In this document: positions 25,980-38,219 of the stretch, one piece after another
Layout: the number at the start of each line of letters is the position of its first letter
Numbering within the stretch: position 1 is the first letter of the stretch
Assembly (NCBI GenBank): GCA_026182355.1
Contig: JAPFBL010000068.1
Span: forward strand, 4,171,001 to 4,235,000
Reading direction: 5' to 3'
Source of the DNA: Hermatobates lingyangjiaoensis
Taxonomy: Eukaryota > Arthropoda > Insecta > Hemiptera > Hermatobatidae
Length of the DNA: 64,000 nucleotides
Made by a program: the position numbers and the translations under genes
The notes under the pieces: model-generated
The model's input: the letters and a program-made list of their open reading frames with translations, nothing else
Databases searched by the model: none
Told to the model about the DNA's origin: nothing

Positions 25980-27877
25980 TTTGACTTTTTGACTTTTACT
26001 TGATGACTTTTAATAATATTGGTCTAAGCATAACCAAGAGATGTCTTCTCTTAGAAAATTATATGTGAAATATAACAAGGAATGTATGGTATTAGTATTA
26101 CAAATAACAATCATTATTTTTCAAAGACGCAAAAAACTAATTTTCGTTGTATTTAAGAGAAATTGAAAAAACAGACACTTTTGAAACATATGTATCTTAT
26201 TTTTCAACTATTCTGACAAACATTCAAAATGAAACATGAATTGTAAACAGGTGAACTATCTTTCCATGGAAAAATTTACCATAGTATATCATTCCTTCAA
26301 TTAAAAAGGAATGAAAATTTTCCCATGCATTTGTTATAACATCTGTTTCATAAATAAGTTCTAATAATATTTTGAACTACTTTTTTGCGTGCCCCCAAAC
26401 ACACAGGCAACACACTCATCCCCTGTAATAAATATGATATTAAATGATGCATCACACACTAACTATCTTAACGAGATTTTTTTAAAAAAGGAATGGTTTC
26501 GAGTTTGAAATAAAGCCTCATGTCCTGAGAGCTCTTACTTTAGATTTTGATTTTTCTCTGAAATATATGCATGGGATTTCTTTGAGTTTATCCTTTCTAT
26601 AACTTTGGAATAGGAAAACTTTCTCCATCTTAAATTCTTTTGATATATTTCTTCTAACGTTTCATGGTCTTTCCAATAAAGCCAATATTGAGATATAACA
26701 CAAAGAAGTAGATTGAATACAATGGAGTTCATAAGTCAGCAATCACATTAGTTTAATAATTACTTTTTTCTTATTAACTTGGTGCTCATGTAACATTGAA
26801 GTTTGAATACTTATCCTTAAAAATTAAATAATTCCCTTCTCTATGATCAACACAATTTGTTGTACATTTTTTTTTACATTAATATATGTGAATATTATTT
26901 GGTTAGTGTATTTACTAGATTTGGATGTATACTGCACAACTTTCTCATCAAGGTACGAGTACCAGAAAGACTTATTTTAATTGCATAATCTATCAGTGAG
27001 TTAGTATTTAGTTTGTAAACAAGAGTTGCAGTCACTAATAGTTCAATGCTGTAATGTAAACAAACAGCTAGTCTACCAAACTCATTTAGGGAAGAAAAAT
27101 GAATCAATGTAGACGAAATTTTTTTAATTGTAATAAAACTTATCTATAACATATAATGGATTAACGAACAGTGAATTGGAATATTTAACACCACTATTTT
27201 TATATTAAACAGACCTACACAAACACATGTGTATTTGGTTAATATAGATTTAGCTATATCCACAGAAAATAAAAAAAAAAAATTTTGTTTTAACAAATTT
27301 GTTTATATTTAACTATATTATAGAAGAAAGCGTAATAAGAAATAAACAGAATCCAAGTTCTTGTTAATTATCTCTTCAAATGAATTAAATCAATTTTAAA
27401 TGTAAAAATGATAATGAGTAATTCTGAATAATGTATTATAAAAACCATTTTATAAAGCATTAACTGCTATCTAAATTATACATTCAAGGTGTTTAATATT
27501 AATGAGGTTTCTTCAATGTTTGAGAAAAGTCAGTGTTGATTTTATTGTTCAGCCCTAAGAGCGTCTTTCGGAGTGTCTACAAGCCAACAATCATGTCTAC
27601 AGCCGCCTTGTACAATTCAATATTTTTTATTAACTAGGTATTACTTCATTTTTTGTTCATCCTCTTATATGAATATTATTTGATAATTTTGTGACACAAT
27701 CCACAATTTCCCCGATGCAAACAGTTAGGCCATTTAAATACCCTTCTTCATTTTTCTATATTCCAATTAGTTATTATGGGTAAATTAGCTACAGAATTTA
27801 AAGTTACCTTATTGACGTATTTTATTGTTTTATTTTAGTGTTTCGTGTTATACGTTGGTATAATACTTATCAAATAC

Positions 27878-27880
<3 letters not shown>
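25980..27880. other. AT-rich noncoding DNA, nothing recognised
   Basis: Two minus-strand frames (26535-26732 and 26895-27107) lack domain-like features and are not called. Confidence 0.45.

Positions 27881-27882
<2 letters not shown>

Positions 27883-27922
<40 letters not shown>
27883..27922. repeat. (TA)n microsatellite
   Basis: A TA tract on the left flank of the 27955-28190 foldback. Confidence 0.95.
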
Positions 27923-27926
<4 letters not shown>

Positions 27927-27954
27927 TAAAAGAAACGGTCCAGCGGACTTTTTT

Positions 27955-28185
27955 TAAAATAAAATAAATTCAAAACGAAGGAAACACACAGAAAGACACA
28001 GACATAACTCACATCGATATTTCGACCATCGTCGTCATCAGGAGGTGCGAAGAGCGAAGAGTCCCGCAGAAAGACCTGTGAGACTCTTCGCTCTTCGCAC
28101 CTCCTGATGACGACGATGGTCGAAATATCGATGTGAGTTATGTCTGTGTCTTTCTGTGTGTTTCCTTCGTTTTGAATTTATTTTA

Positions 28186-28190
<5 letters not shown>
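27955..28190. mobile_element. Foldback element with hammerhead-like cores (family I)
   Basis: Arms 27955-28063 and 28082-28190 (109 bp each) are essentially perfect reverse complements around an 18-bp spacer. Each arm holds CTGATGA + C + GAC-GATG-GTC + GAAA (minus 28020-28041, plus 28104-28125) followed by TATCGATGTGAGTTATG. (TA)n lies on both sides, with (GA)n after the right one. It is the best-preserved family-I copy and is shared in layout with 18116-18310. Confidence 0.85.
28104..28125 (+). ncRNA. Hammerhead-like motif (stem II GAC/GTC)
   Basis: Same core as at 18239. After GAAA the sequence ATATCGATGT can form a tiny stem III with loop TCGA, but the following base would be G, which is not a standard cleavage-site nucleotide, so the fold is unresolved. 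Confidence 0.45.

Positions 28191-28267
<77 letters not shown>
28190..28267. repeat. (TA)n followed by (GA)n microsatellite
   Basis: The right flank of the foldback. TA repeats give way to GA repeats at about 28237. Confidence 0.95.
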
Positions 28268-28269
<2 letters not shown>

Positions 28270-28270
<1 letters not shown>

Positions 28271-29440
28271 GTAACCATGATATAATCATCAGTCGACTAT
28301 ACTAAAAACAAGTACCTATGGATATAGTATTATGGAATGACAGCCAATAACATAAAAAAAATATCTTGATGTATAGCTAACCAAAAAAGTTTGATTAAAA
28401 AATGCTGGATTATTTTTAACTGGTTATATATAAAATACATTTTGATCAGCCTTCTGAAGCCAGATTACTAAAGGATAATATGAAAAAAACACAATTAGTT
28501 TTTCCAGAAGTGGTGACCTGGTAAAATGTAATTTGAGTGACTTTATACCATAAGTTCGTGTACTATAATAAATACTTTTCAGCAACAGCTTTATTATTGT
28601 GTTGCCACACCTCTTGTTTGTGTTATTATTTAATAACTACTTATCGTGCAATTATATATTACGCAATAATAATAATAATAATATAATGTATATTATATAT
28701 GCATTACATGTATATTATATGTACTTATAATATATATATATGTATTAGTATATATTGGCAGCAGATCTTCTCTCAAATATTTTATTGAAACTGATCACAA
28801 TTTCTGCATCACAACACAATGATTGATATATATATATAAATTACGTAGTGAATATAATACAATTTTATTCATAAAACATTGAGGATACATGATTAAAGAT
28901 ATGAATTCAGATTTCTAATAACTCTATACTAGTACCTTTATTTGCAGTTGTCAATATTCAGTTACATTTAACGTGATTGATTAACTGTTTATTTATATAT
29001 TTAACGTCAAAGGAAATAGTTTTAATAATTGTGAATAAGGAGAGTTTGATTGATGGAATAAGTTACTTAACAAACACATGAAGGAAATAGGTCTCTATGT
29101 ATTGTGTGAAGGGATTCGTCAGCCTATTGTCAACAGAGCTCTCGGCTCTTCCTTCAACTTTCTTCCAACTATTGCCCGGTATAACTGCACCAGTTAACTC
29201 TTAAGTCAATAGTGACTGCTTCATAAAAAAAAATCAAGACTTCTATGTTCTGGTTTACTATGAGAAAACCTTCTGTCAAACCCTTTCGCAATTAATATAA
29301 ATTACCAATTTTTTTTAATGGTGCACATGAAAATTATAGACAAATGCATATTACTAAGAAGTTAAATTAGTAACATTCATTGTAATTTGTGATTAATTGA
29401 AAGAAAGTATGATTCAGTCTACTCTGTTGCTCTACCAGTA
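28270..29440. other. AT-rich noncoding DNA
   Basis: No gene. Short AAT and TA-rich low-complexity stretches lie at 28660-28760. Confidence 0.45.
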
Positions 29441-29449
29441 AGGTGTACC

Positions 29450-29550
29450 AAAGAACTTTGAAGACCTAAAATATGTAAACACGTCAAAATCTCGAGATCG
29501 TTTTTTTTCATGTTCACTACATGAACACTTTACTTGAAGTATAATTGTAT
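29450..29550 (+). mobile_element. Helentron-like element, 3' fragment
   Basis: AAGACCTAAAATATGTAAAC, CGTCAAAATCTCGAGATCG and TTTTTTCATGTTCACTA match copy 1 at about 2130-2195, and a decayed hairpin (ACTTTACTTGAAGTATAA) follows. Confidence 0.5.
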
Positions 29551-29554
29551 GTTT

Positions 29555-31385
29555 CGTTGTCTAAGTAAAGCATTTAAAAAATATCTTAAATAGCTTCATG
29601 ATAAATGAGCATAAGATATTTTCATAAATATCTTATTTTGTAATATATATTGTTCCATATTGTATAAGTAGTAATATAGTATTTTGCACTTAAATATGTT
29701 GATACATTAATTGTTTCAATTAATTTCTTTATATATTGACCCCCATTGTATATTTTAAAGAATGTCTTGAATGAAATTACGTAATTTTACTTTTAAATAT
29801 TTTGATAAAATCAAAATTAATCTGAGAACTAACTACATATAGAACTTGTTAGTTACTCTTTGGTGGAATGTTATATGGCCTGAAGGTATTCACGAAGGCT
29901 TGACTGACCGTCAATCGCGTGAGCTGAAGTGAATACAGAGGGACGTTTGTATGCATATCATCCAGCGTCACGTAATTTATTAACGGTAAACTGACAAACA
30001 ATCAGTCATAAAACCTGACTTGCTGCAAGATCTGCCATGCAGACTAAAAGTGTGTAGAGTAGTTAGTGACACGCGTAAATGTGTTTTTATTCAGACTTAT
30101 GGAAAAGTAGCAACGGAAATGATATTTTTGGATTAGTTTTGTTTATAAAAATTGTCTTTTGAAGCACTTGTGGAGAGAGAGCAGGAGCAGCGTAGTTTTG
30201 CCTACCGTCTGAGAAGAAGGCTCGCCTTCAGACTGCTTTGTCCCTGTCGACAGAGAGCTTTGTTACAACTAAGTTAGTAGTGGTTAGTGTCTCCAACTCA
30301 GTGCGGTTTGCTCTAGTTAAATCCTCTCTCCAGCTCTGAGTTTGACACTTCTGCTTGCTATAATTCACCAGAGTGTCACACTCCTTTTCTCTCTACCTCT
30401 TTCCTTGTTCTCAACATCATGTTCATAATCAATTTAGCATACTTACCAAATTTTGAAATCTAATCAGCTTTGCCAATAATCTTTTGGAAGTTGACTCATT
30501 TCATAAACACTTCCCTCCGTCTTTCTTCGTTCAATCATAATATCTTAAATAAATTAAAACTTTATTCTCATTCTAACACATTACTCAAACTGGATTTCAC
30601 ACTTACCTACACATGCAATAATTTATGATAATAAATAACGTTTAAAGTTATCATGAACTATAGGTATTGCATTGATTGATTACAAATCATATCACAAATT
30701 GCTATGTCATATGATTCCGTTTAAGCTAAGTCAAGTTAACCTCGGTCTCTGAGATATAAGTAACTTCCTGGTCTTTTATTTTTGAATAGTATATTTTCAC
30801 TATTTTGCCATCTTTATTGGTAGGGTTAACGCTATTAAATACTATTTCTTTGTAGGCCTTGTTTATACCTATGCACTATTAATATGCACGTCTGTAATAG
30901 AGACGCATAGACTGGTCGGGAGGAGTAGTTTCACTGTTACTGTTGTACTATTTCTCGAGGTGTGTTTTGATCAATTTGTTTGGGCACTACACTCGACCCT
31001 CTAGTTTCCGTTTCCGTACTTCAATAAAGTACTCATTTTTCTTCCGATGAGAGTTAATTATGATCTGGGTATTGTTAATTCACAATGAGGGCAGAGTCAG
31101 ACCGAGTAGCCTAAGCCATAAAATTACATTTTATAGCTACTTTCCTCTAATTTCGTTATCTTAAGCAAACTATACTTTTTTTTAAAAAAAATATTATTAA
31201 TATGCATTTCAATCTATAATAAACCTAAACTAACTATATCCACCTGTAATTGTGATAATGATTGTGATTTAATGCAATTGCGAGGCAGAGAATAGCCTAG
31301 CAATCCTCCTTTTTCATATGCCAACGCTACTCCAATTTCATTCAAATCTTTTCAAATCGGCCATTACGGTATTCAGCCGGTCTAA
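29555..31385. other. Noncoding DNA with G+C-richer patches
   Basis: At about 30170-30260 one frame gives an Arg/Gln-rich stretch, but it is short and closes quickly, and no family is recognised. The remainder is featureless. Confidence 0.35.
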
Positions 31386-31388
31386 CCC

Positions 31389-31620
31389 TTCTAAACTGTC
31401 TTAAGGTTAAGCTATATATCCTACGGTACGTCTTGGCCTGTCGTCAACAGTTAGGCTTTTTTTGTTCATTATCAAGTTTATTATATATTAATAATAGTCA
31501 TTATTTAAATTAAATTTATAGTGTGCTAAAGTAAAAGTAATTTAGATAGCCTAGCCCTTCCAGAAAGTTATAGTGGGTTATGTATATGGTACATCTTGGC
31601 ATGCTGTCAACCACTTAGCC
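31389..31620 (+). repeat. Diverged direct repeat
   Basis: Segments at about 31389-31465 and 31553-31620 share the order CCCTTC..., a TATAT... run, GGTACRTCTTGGC, TGTCAAC and TTAGSC. They look like two old copies of one unit offset by about 160 bp. Similarity was judged by eye. Confidence 0.35.
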
Positions 31621-31639
31621 TGCCCTACCCACCATTAGG

Positions 31640-33475
31640 CTACCACTTACCAGTGTTACAACATCCGGACTTTTCTGTTGCCGGAACCGTCTCGGTCTCT
31701 ATTAGTAAGGAAACTCGAGGGTCGATTGTACTTCGTTTGCTTACCCATTATTAATGAGTACTTGTGTGGATGTCTCAAGTTCCTGGTGTAATATGCTTCA
31801 ATCACTGCAGGGAATGAATGCCCCCTTAATATATGCATTTATAATGGATTTCAGGTAATTCGCTTTTCCTGTTCAACCAAACTCCTGGGTTTGAAGCCTT
31901 ATGGTATACTTTAGTGCTGAAATACTGATAATTTTGTTTGATAAAAATGTTTAAAAATGACACTTGTCTTTGCGTACCATGACAATAATAAATAGTACCT
32001 TATAATAATAAGGAAATAAGGAATTAATAATAAGTTTAATAAATAATAAGGAAAGTATAACCTTAAGTATAAGTTGGCATATTAGTGCGAACTGGTGACA
32101 ATGCTAAGCAAACAAAGAAACATTATTTTTTAAAATATCTCCTATTTTTGACAAATGTATATTACAAGTTATATTTAATAACATTACTTTTACAAAGTCA
32201 GTTCAATACACATGAATAATTATTATTTAAATTTCATATATAACTTCTATAATTAATTTCTCTTAATATGTTTAGTATATAACATGTGCATGTTCTTCTC
32301 TTTATTTATTATGATCTTGGTATGTACTAATCGTGTTCTCATAATAAGTGTGCCGTTCAGTTAACACAGCATGCAAGGGCTGCTACATTGCTTTTATTTG
32401 TTCATATTGAACACGATCATTCTGATATAATCATGAAGTAGATGTCTCCCATAGTATCATTTATATCATCATTACATTTTAAGCATAAATCAGAGTGTTT
32501 TATAACTTACTTGATATTTTTTTCTTCAAGTTGGGAAAAATTTCTTAACTTCTCTTTTATTTTAGAATGGTACGATAACATTAATAAATTTTGCTTGTAC
32601 ACTTTTTTATTTATCTGTGATAAATCCAGTGCAAATAAAAATTTGAAATACTATTGAATTTCAGTTTTTAACCTTTTGAAATAGTTTTATATTAAAACTT
32701 TGAGATTAATATAATTGGATTCCACACTTCTGGTTCCTCACCATAACATATTTTACTTTTGATTTACTTTTGGTATTCCAATTACCAAAGGAATTTCCAA
32801 TAACCCCAGTTATGGCCAATACAGTTACATTAGTTGTTAAAATACTCATCTATAACTTGAAAAGAGAAGTCTGTACTTCTTTCCAATTTATTATTCTTAA
32901 ATACGAATAATAAATCTTATACAGATGGCTATTACAGAGGAATGGTTACCAAAATAATTCAATTGACCATTGTTGATCAAACATTTATGAAAACAACCAG
33001 ACAATTTGTTTATTACATTTAGATATTGTAGTAGTATACAGAGATATATATTGCATAAAATCCCTAACAGTCTGTTAATTTGTTTGCTTATTTACACTTC
33101 TGTATCGTTATATTATCTGAAAGAGATTGTTTTACGAGTTGTTGAGAGTCATTGGCCTTTGTTTCCTTTCTTTTCTGACTTTCAATCTTTAATTATATAT
33201 ATACATATGTAAAGTAATATTTGCTTTTACTTTTGTTACGATATTAAACTCTGTTAATGATGTTATCCCAAAGTTGGTTTTGCTTCCACTAAATGTTTTC
33301 TCTTCACTGCTTTCCCTTATTTATTTAACTCTTCTTCTGTAATTACTTTCTTTCTTAGAACCTTATCTTAACCCTATATAATCAACTCCTATTATCTTAT
33401 AATATTATTTAATCATTGCTATTCCTTATAATATGATTTAACCTTCTATTACGGTGTAATCTTATTTGATGTGCT
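31640..33475. other. AT-rich noncoding DNA
   Basis: No gene recognised. From about 33260 the plus strand becomes pyrimidine-rich. Confidence 0.45.
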
Positions 33476-33482
33476 ATAACCT

Positions 33483-33610
33483 CCTTATTTTCACGCAGGA
33501 GGTGGAAAAATTGGAGCATTAATCAGAGAGGTTATTAATCCGTCAGTCCCGAGCCTGCACGATGTCAGGTACACCTTAAGGATGCCTACTCTAAACACAC
33601 TTGAGCTGGA
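33483..33610 (-). repeat. SINE-like dispersed repeat, copy B
   Basis: On the minus strand this matches copy A: CTCTAAACACACTTGAGC and GAGCCTGCACGATGTCAGG are the complements of the conserved GTGTATTTAGAG and CTGACA...GGCTCGGG blocks. The copy is diverged and partial. Confidence 0.45.
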
Positions 33611-33614
33611 CAAA

Positions 33615-34040
33615 ATTTAGGAATTCGAATATTGAATCAATTCGGTAATGAGGCTTGCATATTACTAAATGGGTGCAGAATGGCAAATGACACACACTTT
33701 CCGTCATTAGAACAGCACTAAAGGTAAAAGCCCTTAAGTCTGGGAATTTAAAAACAAACTATTTGAATCTTGAACTTTGAACCATTCCAGTAGCCTTAAA
33801 GCTTCTTTAACCTTGTCTATTTTCTTATATACCTAATTTAACCGTTTCCTGCTGTCTTATTGCCTTTCTTATGAACTCATATTCCTCTCTATTCTATTAT
33901 ATCATTGTCTAACTTTTCTATGTAATAGGTATTCACTCTTTTCTGTTGCACTAAAGATAGTCCCTTATTTAATTTCCTTTTCATTTGTATACCTCCTCTT
34001 TTATTTCACTCCTTGATCTTTAACATATATAATTATATAT
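33615..34040. other. Pyrimidine-rich noncoding DNA
   Basis: The plus strand is strongly enriched in C and T from about 33260 to 34020, interrupted by the SINE-like copy. No frame or repeat unit was identified. Confidence 0.4.
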
Positions 34041-34042
34041 AC

Positions 34043-34300
34043 TAGTTCAAAATCCAAAAAGAGTAACACATAGAGTAAAAAACACACTTACAAACTCAAA
34101 TTTTGTAAGAAAAGAGAGAGATCAAGCACGTTGCTGACGCGTCGGCATGTAACCGTTGCATTACTTGCCGTTTACTGCCGTTGCTTCTACAGCGTCCTTG
34201 CTCTCCCTCTCTCTTTTTTCGTGAGACAGAATCCTCAAAAGTTTGAGATATCATGAGTATTTTTTTACTCTAGGAGTTACTCCTCTTCGATTTTGAACTT
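34043..34300. mobile_element. Diverged foldback element (family III)
   Basis: Outer arms (AGTTCAAAATC... at 34043 and GATTTTGAACT ending 34299), CACACTTACAAACTCAAATT, AAAGAGAG and GCACGTTG match the perfect palindrome at 49664-49949 in order, with many changes. The hammerhead-like core has decayed to CGTGAGACAGAATCC...AAAAG. This is an old copy of the 49.7-kb family. Confidence 0.6.
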
Positions 34301-34363
34301 GTATTGGGTCCAGTCTAGATCGCTCTTCCGATTTATAGTGAATATATAAATTCAACGTCAAAA

Positions 34364-34506
34364 CTACAGTAATAAATCAGAAAAAAGACCAAGTTCATTC
34401 AACAATAACAAGCTGCATTTGTCAGAGTCAAATGTCAACTCAGAACGACAAGGATCGCTTGTTACGGTTGAAAGATCTAAGTCTTTTTTCTGATTTATTA
34501 CTGTAG
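34364..34506. mobile_element. Diverged foldback element (family IV)
   Basis: Arms beginning CTACAGTAATAAATCAG at 34364 and ending CTGATTTATTACTGTAG at 34506 are perfect at the outside. The inner part (CGCTTGTTACGGTTGAAAGA) matches the core of the 60423-60605 foldback. It lies about 60 bp from the family III copy. Confidence 0.65.
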
Positions 34507-34781
34507 TTTAGACTTACGTGGTGTTGATTTTTATTTCAGGTGTATGTTATGAAATCTTGTTTCATATATTTAAAGTAAGCTCTTTTTATCCACATGAAAA
34601 AATACATTTGGCCATATACTCTTTAGTTAACATCGAATCTCTAAGTCAGGGGACCTTGTAACGAGAATGCGGTTGACTTTAATGGAACATGTCTTAAGGA
34701 AGATCTGCTACCGATCTGCACAAATACTTATGTATATATCTTATTACTACAAATTAGTCTATAGTTTTACTTTTCTTTCAG

Positions 34782-34922
34782 CAGGAATGGTGAAGCATCT
34801 GCGACCGGGTTCGCCCAATGTTGGTTTCCATAATGGCGGCCCAAGGTGACGGGACTACAAGCGTGCTTGCGTCCTCCCAGCGCAATGCTATCCAAAATAC
34901 GTCACCAGCACTCAATCACCAG
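34782..34922 (+). CDS. Candidate first coding exon of an unidentified gene
   Basis: A pyrimidine tract ending TTTTCTTTCAG marks an acceptor at 34781, and CAG followed by GTCAGT at 34922/34923 marks a donor. After about 51 bp of 5' UTR an ATG at 34833 in strong context (A at -3, G at +4) opens a frame of exactly 30 codons that reaches the donor in phase 0. The peptide begins MAAQGDGTTSVLASSQRNAI and is Ser/Thr/Gln/Asn-rich, with no signal peptide. G+C is well above the flanks, as expected for coding DNA. An alternative acceptor three bases downstream is possible. I do not recognise the protein, and no neighbouring exon was found within the window, so the other exons are presumably beyond long introns. 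Confidence 0.55.
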
Positions 34923-34924
34923 GT

Positions 34925-37900
34925 CAGTTTGGTTCACATCATACCACAGTTTAATAACTTACCTGCTAAATAAAGACATTGAAACTACAATTATAATGTT
35001 ATTCTAAATTAGTCTTATGTTCTGTACTTATTTCATTTGTACAATCCCATTTGAATAGACCATTTCACCGGTGAAAAGAAAAACAGTATAATGGCATTGG
35101 CTAAGTAAATAATTTAATTTTGACAGTTCGTTATCAGCCACAATTTTTTCCCAAATTCGGTTATGTAAACTCTAAGTGTAAGTGTTGAAAGAAAGAATGG
35201 AAGTATTAAAATGCAAGTATTTTAAAACTATAAAATGTTTCAAAACTTAAATGAATTCATTTTCGCATGTTTTTTTTATTTACAGTTAATAAGTGCATCG
35301 CCTACTAGGGCATTAGCACTGTCTGGTTTTTTCGATCTCTAGTTTCTCATATTTCGTTGTATAGCTTTACTTTTTGCATTCAGCATAAGTTTGTTATAGT
35401 ACTATTTCAAATTAAATAAAAGAACACTCAGATATTCCCTCTGATCATAACACTTTATACAGACTTTTAAAATCGTTTAATCAATAATTGTGGATAAGGA
35501 TATTACAACAAATGTTTATATCTGTTATTTGAATAAGACAAAGAAGTTTTCAATCTATTCAAACGAGCTGTTTAAAAGAAAATCAAATTTGTAGAACAAA
35601 ATACCTCCTACTGGATTCATGTATAGTACCATACATGAACTCATGTATAGTATCTCCAGCCTGAGCTGATTTATAAGGAAGTATTACAAGTTCATTCTGC
35701 GTACTTTGAACATTTTTAGTTGTCAATTAAAAATTCACCACCTAACTTATGCATACGAAAAAATTCTGTATGTCTTAGCCAACTATGCTATTGCATCATA
35801 TGCTCATTTACTAAGACAATTCGATTATCAATTCAATTATGTTTGAGAAATTAACAAAGGTTTTCATGAAAATTGTATTTTAGAAATAAATTTTTAGAGC
35901 AAAATAAAATATACTGACTACTGTGAATATTGTATTTCTGAAATGTACAGTCGTTTTTTATCAATTTCTAGGTACCTGAGTATGAACTAAATTTTCTACA
36001 TAGTATAATTCCTTAGTAGCAAAATTTACGTGGGATATTTTTATTTTACTAGCAAGTGATTTATTTAAAAGTAATTAATTAATTAACTAATTTGTGTTCT
36101 TAACTTCAGTTTTATCTTCGTATAGGGGTTATCAATTACTAGAATAACACCTTCAAATAAAAGGGTTTCTTCTATTTGCATCAAATGGTTATATCTTCAA
36201 TATGATTCGAACACTAATTATTAAATGTATCTAAATAGTATTTATTATATACATTCACTTTGAAGTTATCTTTATAATATTACGTAATATTTCTTACAAA
36301 CGATATTTTATGTTTATGTGGAAATATGGTTGTAATAATATAATTTTGTCTACACTTGATACGAATAATATTTCAATAATTCTCTTGCTAAAATATTCTC
36401 AGAATATACTCCCGTTTTGTTGAAATCTACAAACAGGAAATAAATTCGTTTGTTAATAGTATCCCTTCTAAACCACGAAAGCAGGAGATATAGGCCTGCT
36501 CTTGTACCGGAACATGAATAACAGAATCCACACCTCCTCTGCAGCGTAAGAGCTGGCTGATATGAATGAAAAAATAATTATTCATATACTTTTCAAAATT
36601 TGGTACTTACAATAACCCTTATAAGATATTGAGTGGGACTATGGCTTTAGTAAATATAGCAAATAAAAATTGGATTACAAATAGTACGTTGGCTGAGTTG
36701 AAGTTTTCAGAAACATTATTCTAAAACTAAAATAATGGGTTTCTTATGAGAGATTTTATCAAAGATTAAGAATTTTTTTTGTTTGATTAATAATTGCAAT
36801 GAAAGCGAACTGCGATTGAGTTTCCATTGATGTTGAAAATGGTCCAAGTTGACTTGAAGTCTCCTAGCCGCTGATCTTGACTGCATACTTGCATCGCTTT
36901 CATCTAATTAATTACTTCATTTGATGAGTTCTCTTACTTAATAACCTCTACTCTGAGCTGAAGCTCTTAGAAGCTCCTCAGTGGGTGGATGAAACCAAGA
37001 ATTTCATTCAACCTCTTGCCTTCAAATCACTCGAGGCTTCACTCATTCCCTCTTCAACTGTAATTGATCTACCAAGAGAACTTTACCCCCAGTCATTAAT
37101 CTTTCAATGGTAGTTATTGCCTTCCTTTCCTAGTTAATACTCTTTACGTTATAAGCAGTCCCTTTAATTATTTTCTTAATTGCAAACAATTATCAACTCT
37201 TTCCTGAATTCTGATAGGTGTTACTTTATTATAATTTTCTAATTCCATTAATCTTCTAATTTAAAGAATTCATTCCTCTTATGACCTATATTCTCCTATT
37301 GATTATTGCGCTAAAAGTTTTGAGTGGTGTGGTATTCACGTCTCTGAATTTACAAGAAGTCTGGAAGTATTACAAGGTGCCAAGTAACACGTGAACCCCT
37401 TAAAACCTAACCAACGTGGATCTAGTTATAAAGTATATATTGTTAGGCATTAGAACAAATCAGTACCTTCTATCATATAATCATTATTTTATTGAACATT
37501 AGGAAAACATTTTTAAAACTTGTTCTAAATAGACACGTTATTAGTAAAGTTTACCTTTTTGAAATTTGTTACTCATCAATACCTATCACATTTTTACCCA
37601 CCCTTGTGTCGATTAGAAACAAAAGAATGTGCAAATAGATACCTCGAACAGATCTTTAAGACTCTGTCGTGATTGTTTACTTAGTTATAAGTGAACATTA
37701 AATTGAAAATTTAAAATTGGTTTAATTACTTAATATTTCTTAATGTAATTCATGTAAACCTGTAATGAAATCTATATAAATAAAAGGATGATTTTGTCTG
37801 TACATTCTTAGAACTGACTCATTTTAAGTTTTCTTTACGTTTCATACATTAGAGAAACCGAATCCACCCTTAGAAAAATTTCTGTCAGTTTATCGGTTTC

Positions 37901-38110
37901 TCCACAAAATTTCGTCACAAGTAAACTCAGCCACCATAAGACATATCAAGCTGAAACATTGACGGTGAATTTTTGTAAGTCTAACTTAAAATATAGACTC
38001 TGAATTGTTTGGAAATTCAACGTAGAAGTAAAGTTATGAACGTTTAAAGCAGAAACGTTAACACTTAACACTAGATGGATCCCCCCCAGTCTCGCGAAGG
38101 AAAAAGTAAT
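34925..38110. other. AT-rich noncoding DNA, probably intronic
   Basis: It follows the exon at 34782-34922. A small palindrome lies at 35617-35640. The segment 36900-37330 is pyrimidine-rich on the plus strand. No further exon was recognised. Confidence 0.4.
35617..35652. repeat. Small palindrome plus direct repeat
   Basis: TTCATGTAT-AGTACC-ATACATGAA forms 9-bp arms, and TCATGTATAGTA recurs directly after it. Confidence 0.6.
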
Positions 38111-38215
38111 TTAAAATGGATCAAAGAACCTCAAAACGTGTTTATTTGTCAAAACTACAAAAATATTTTCTCATTATTACTATAATTTATTACTATAAAT
38201 TATTTAGTAACAAAC
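38110..38215 (+). mobile_element. Helentron-like element, diverged 3' fragment
   Basis: GAACCTCAAAACGTGTTTAT, TTGTCAAAACTACAAAAATA and a degenerate TATTACTATAAATTATTTAGTAA hairpin region correspond in order to the 3' end of copy 1. The match is weak. Confidence 0.35.
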
Positions 38216-38219
38216 AATA

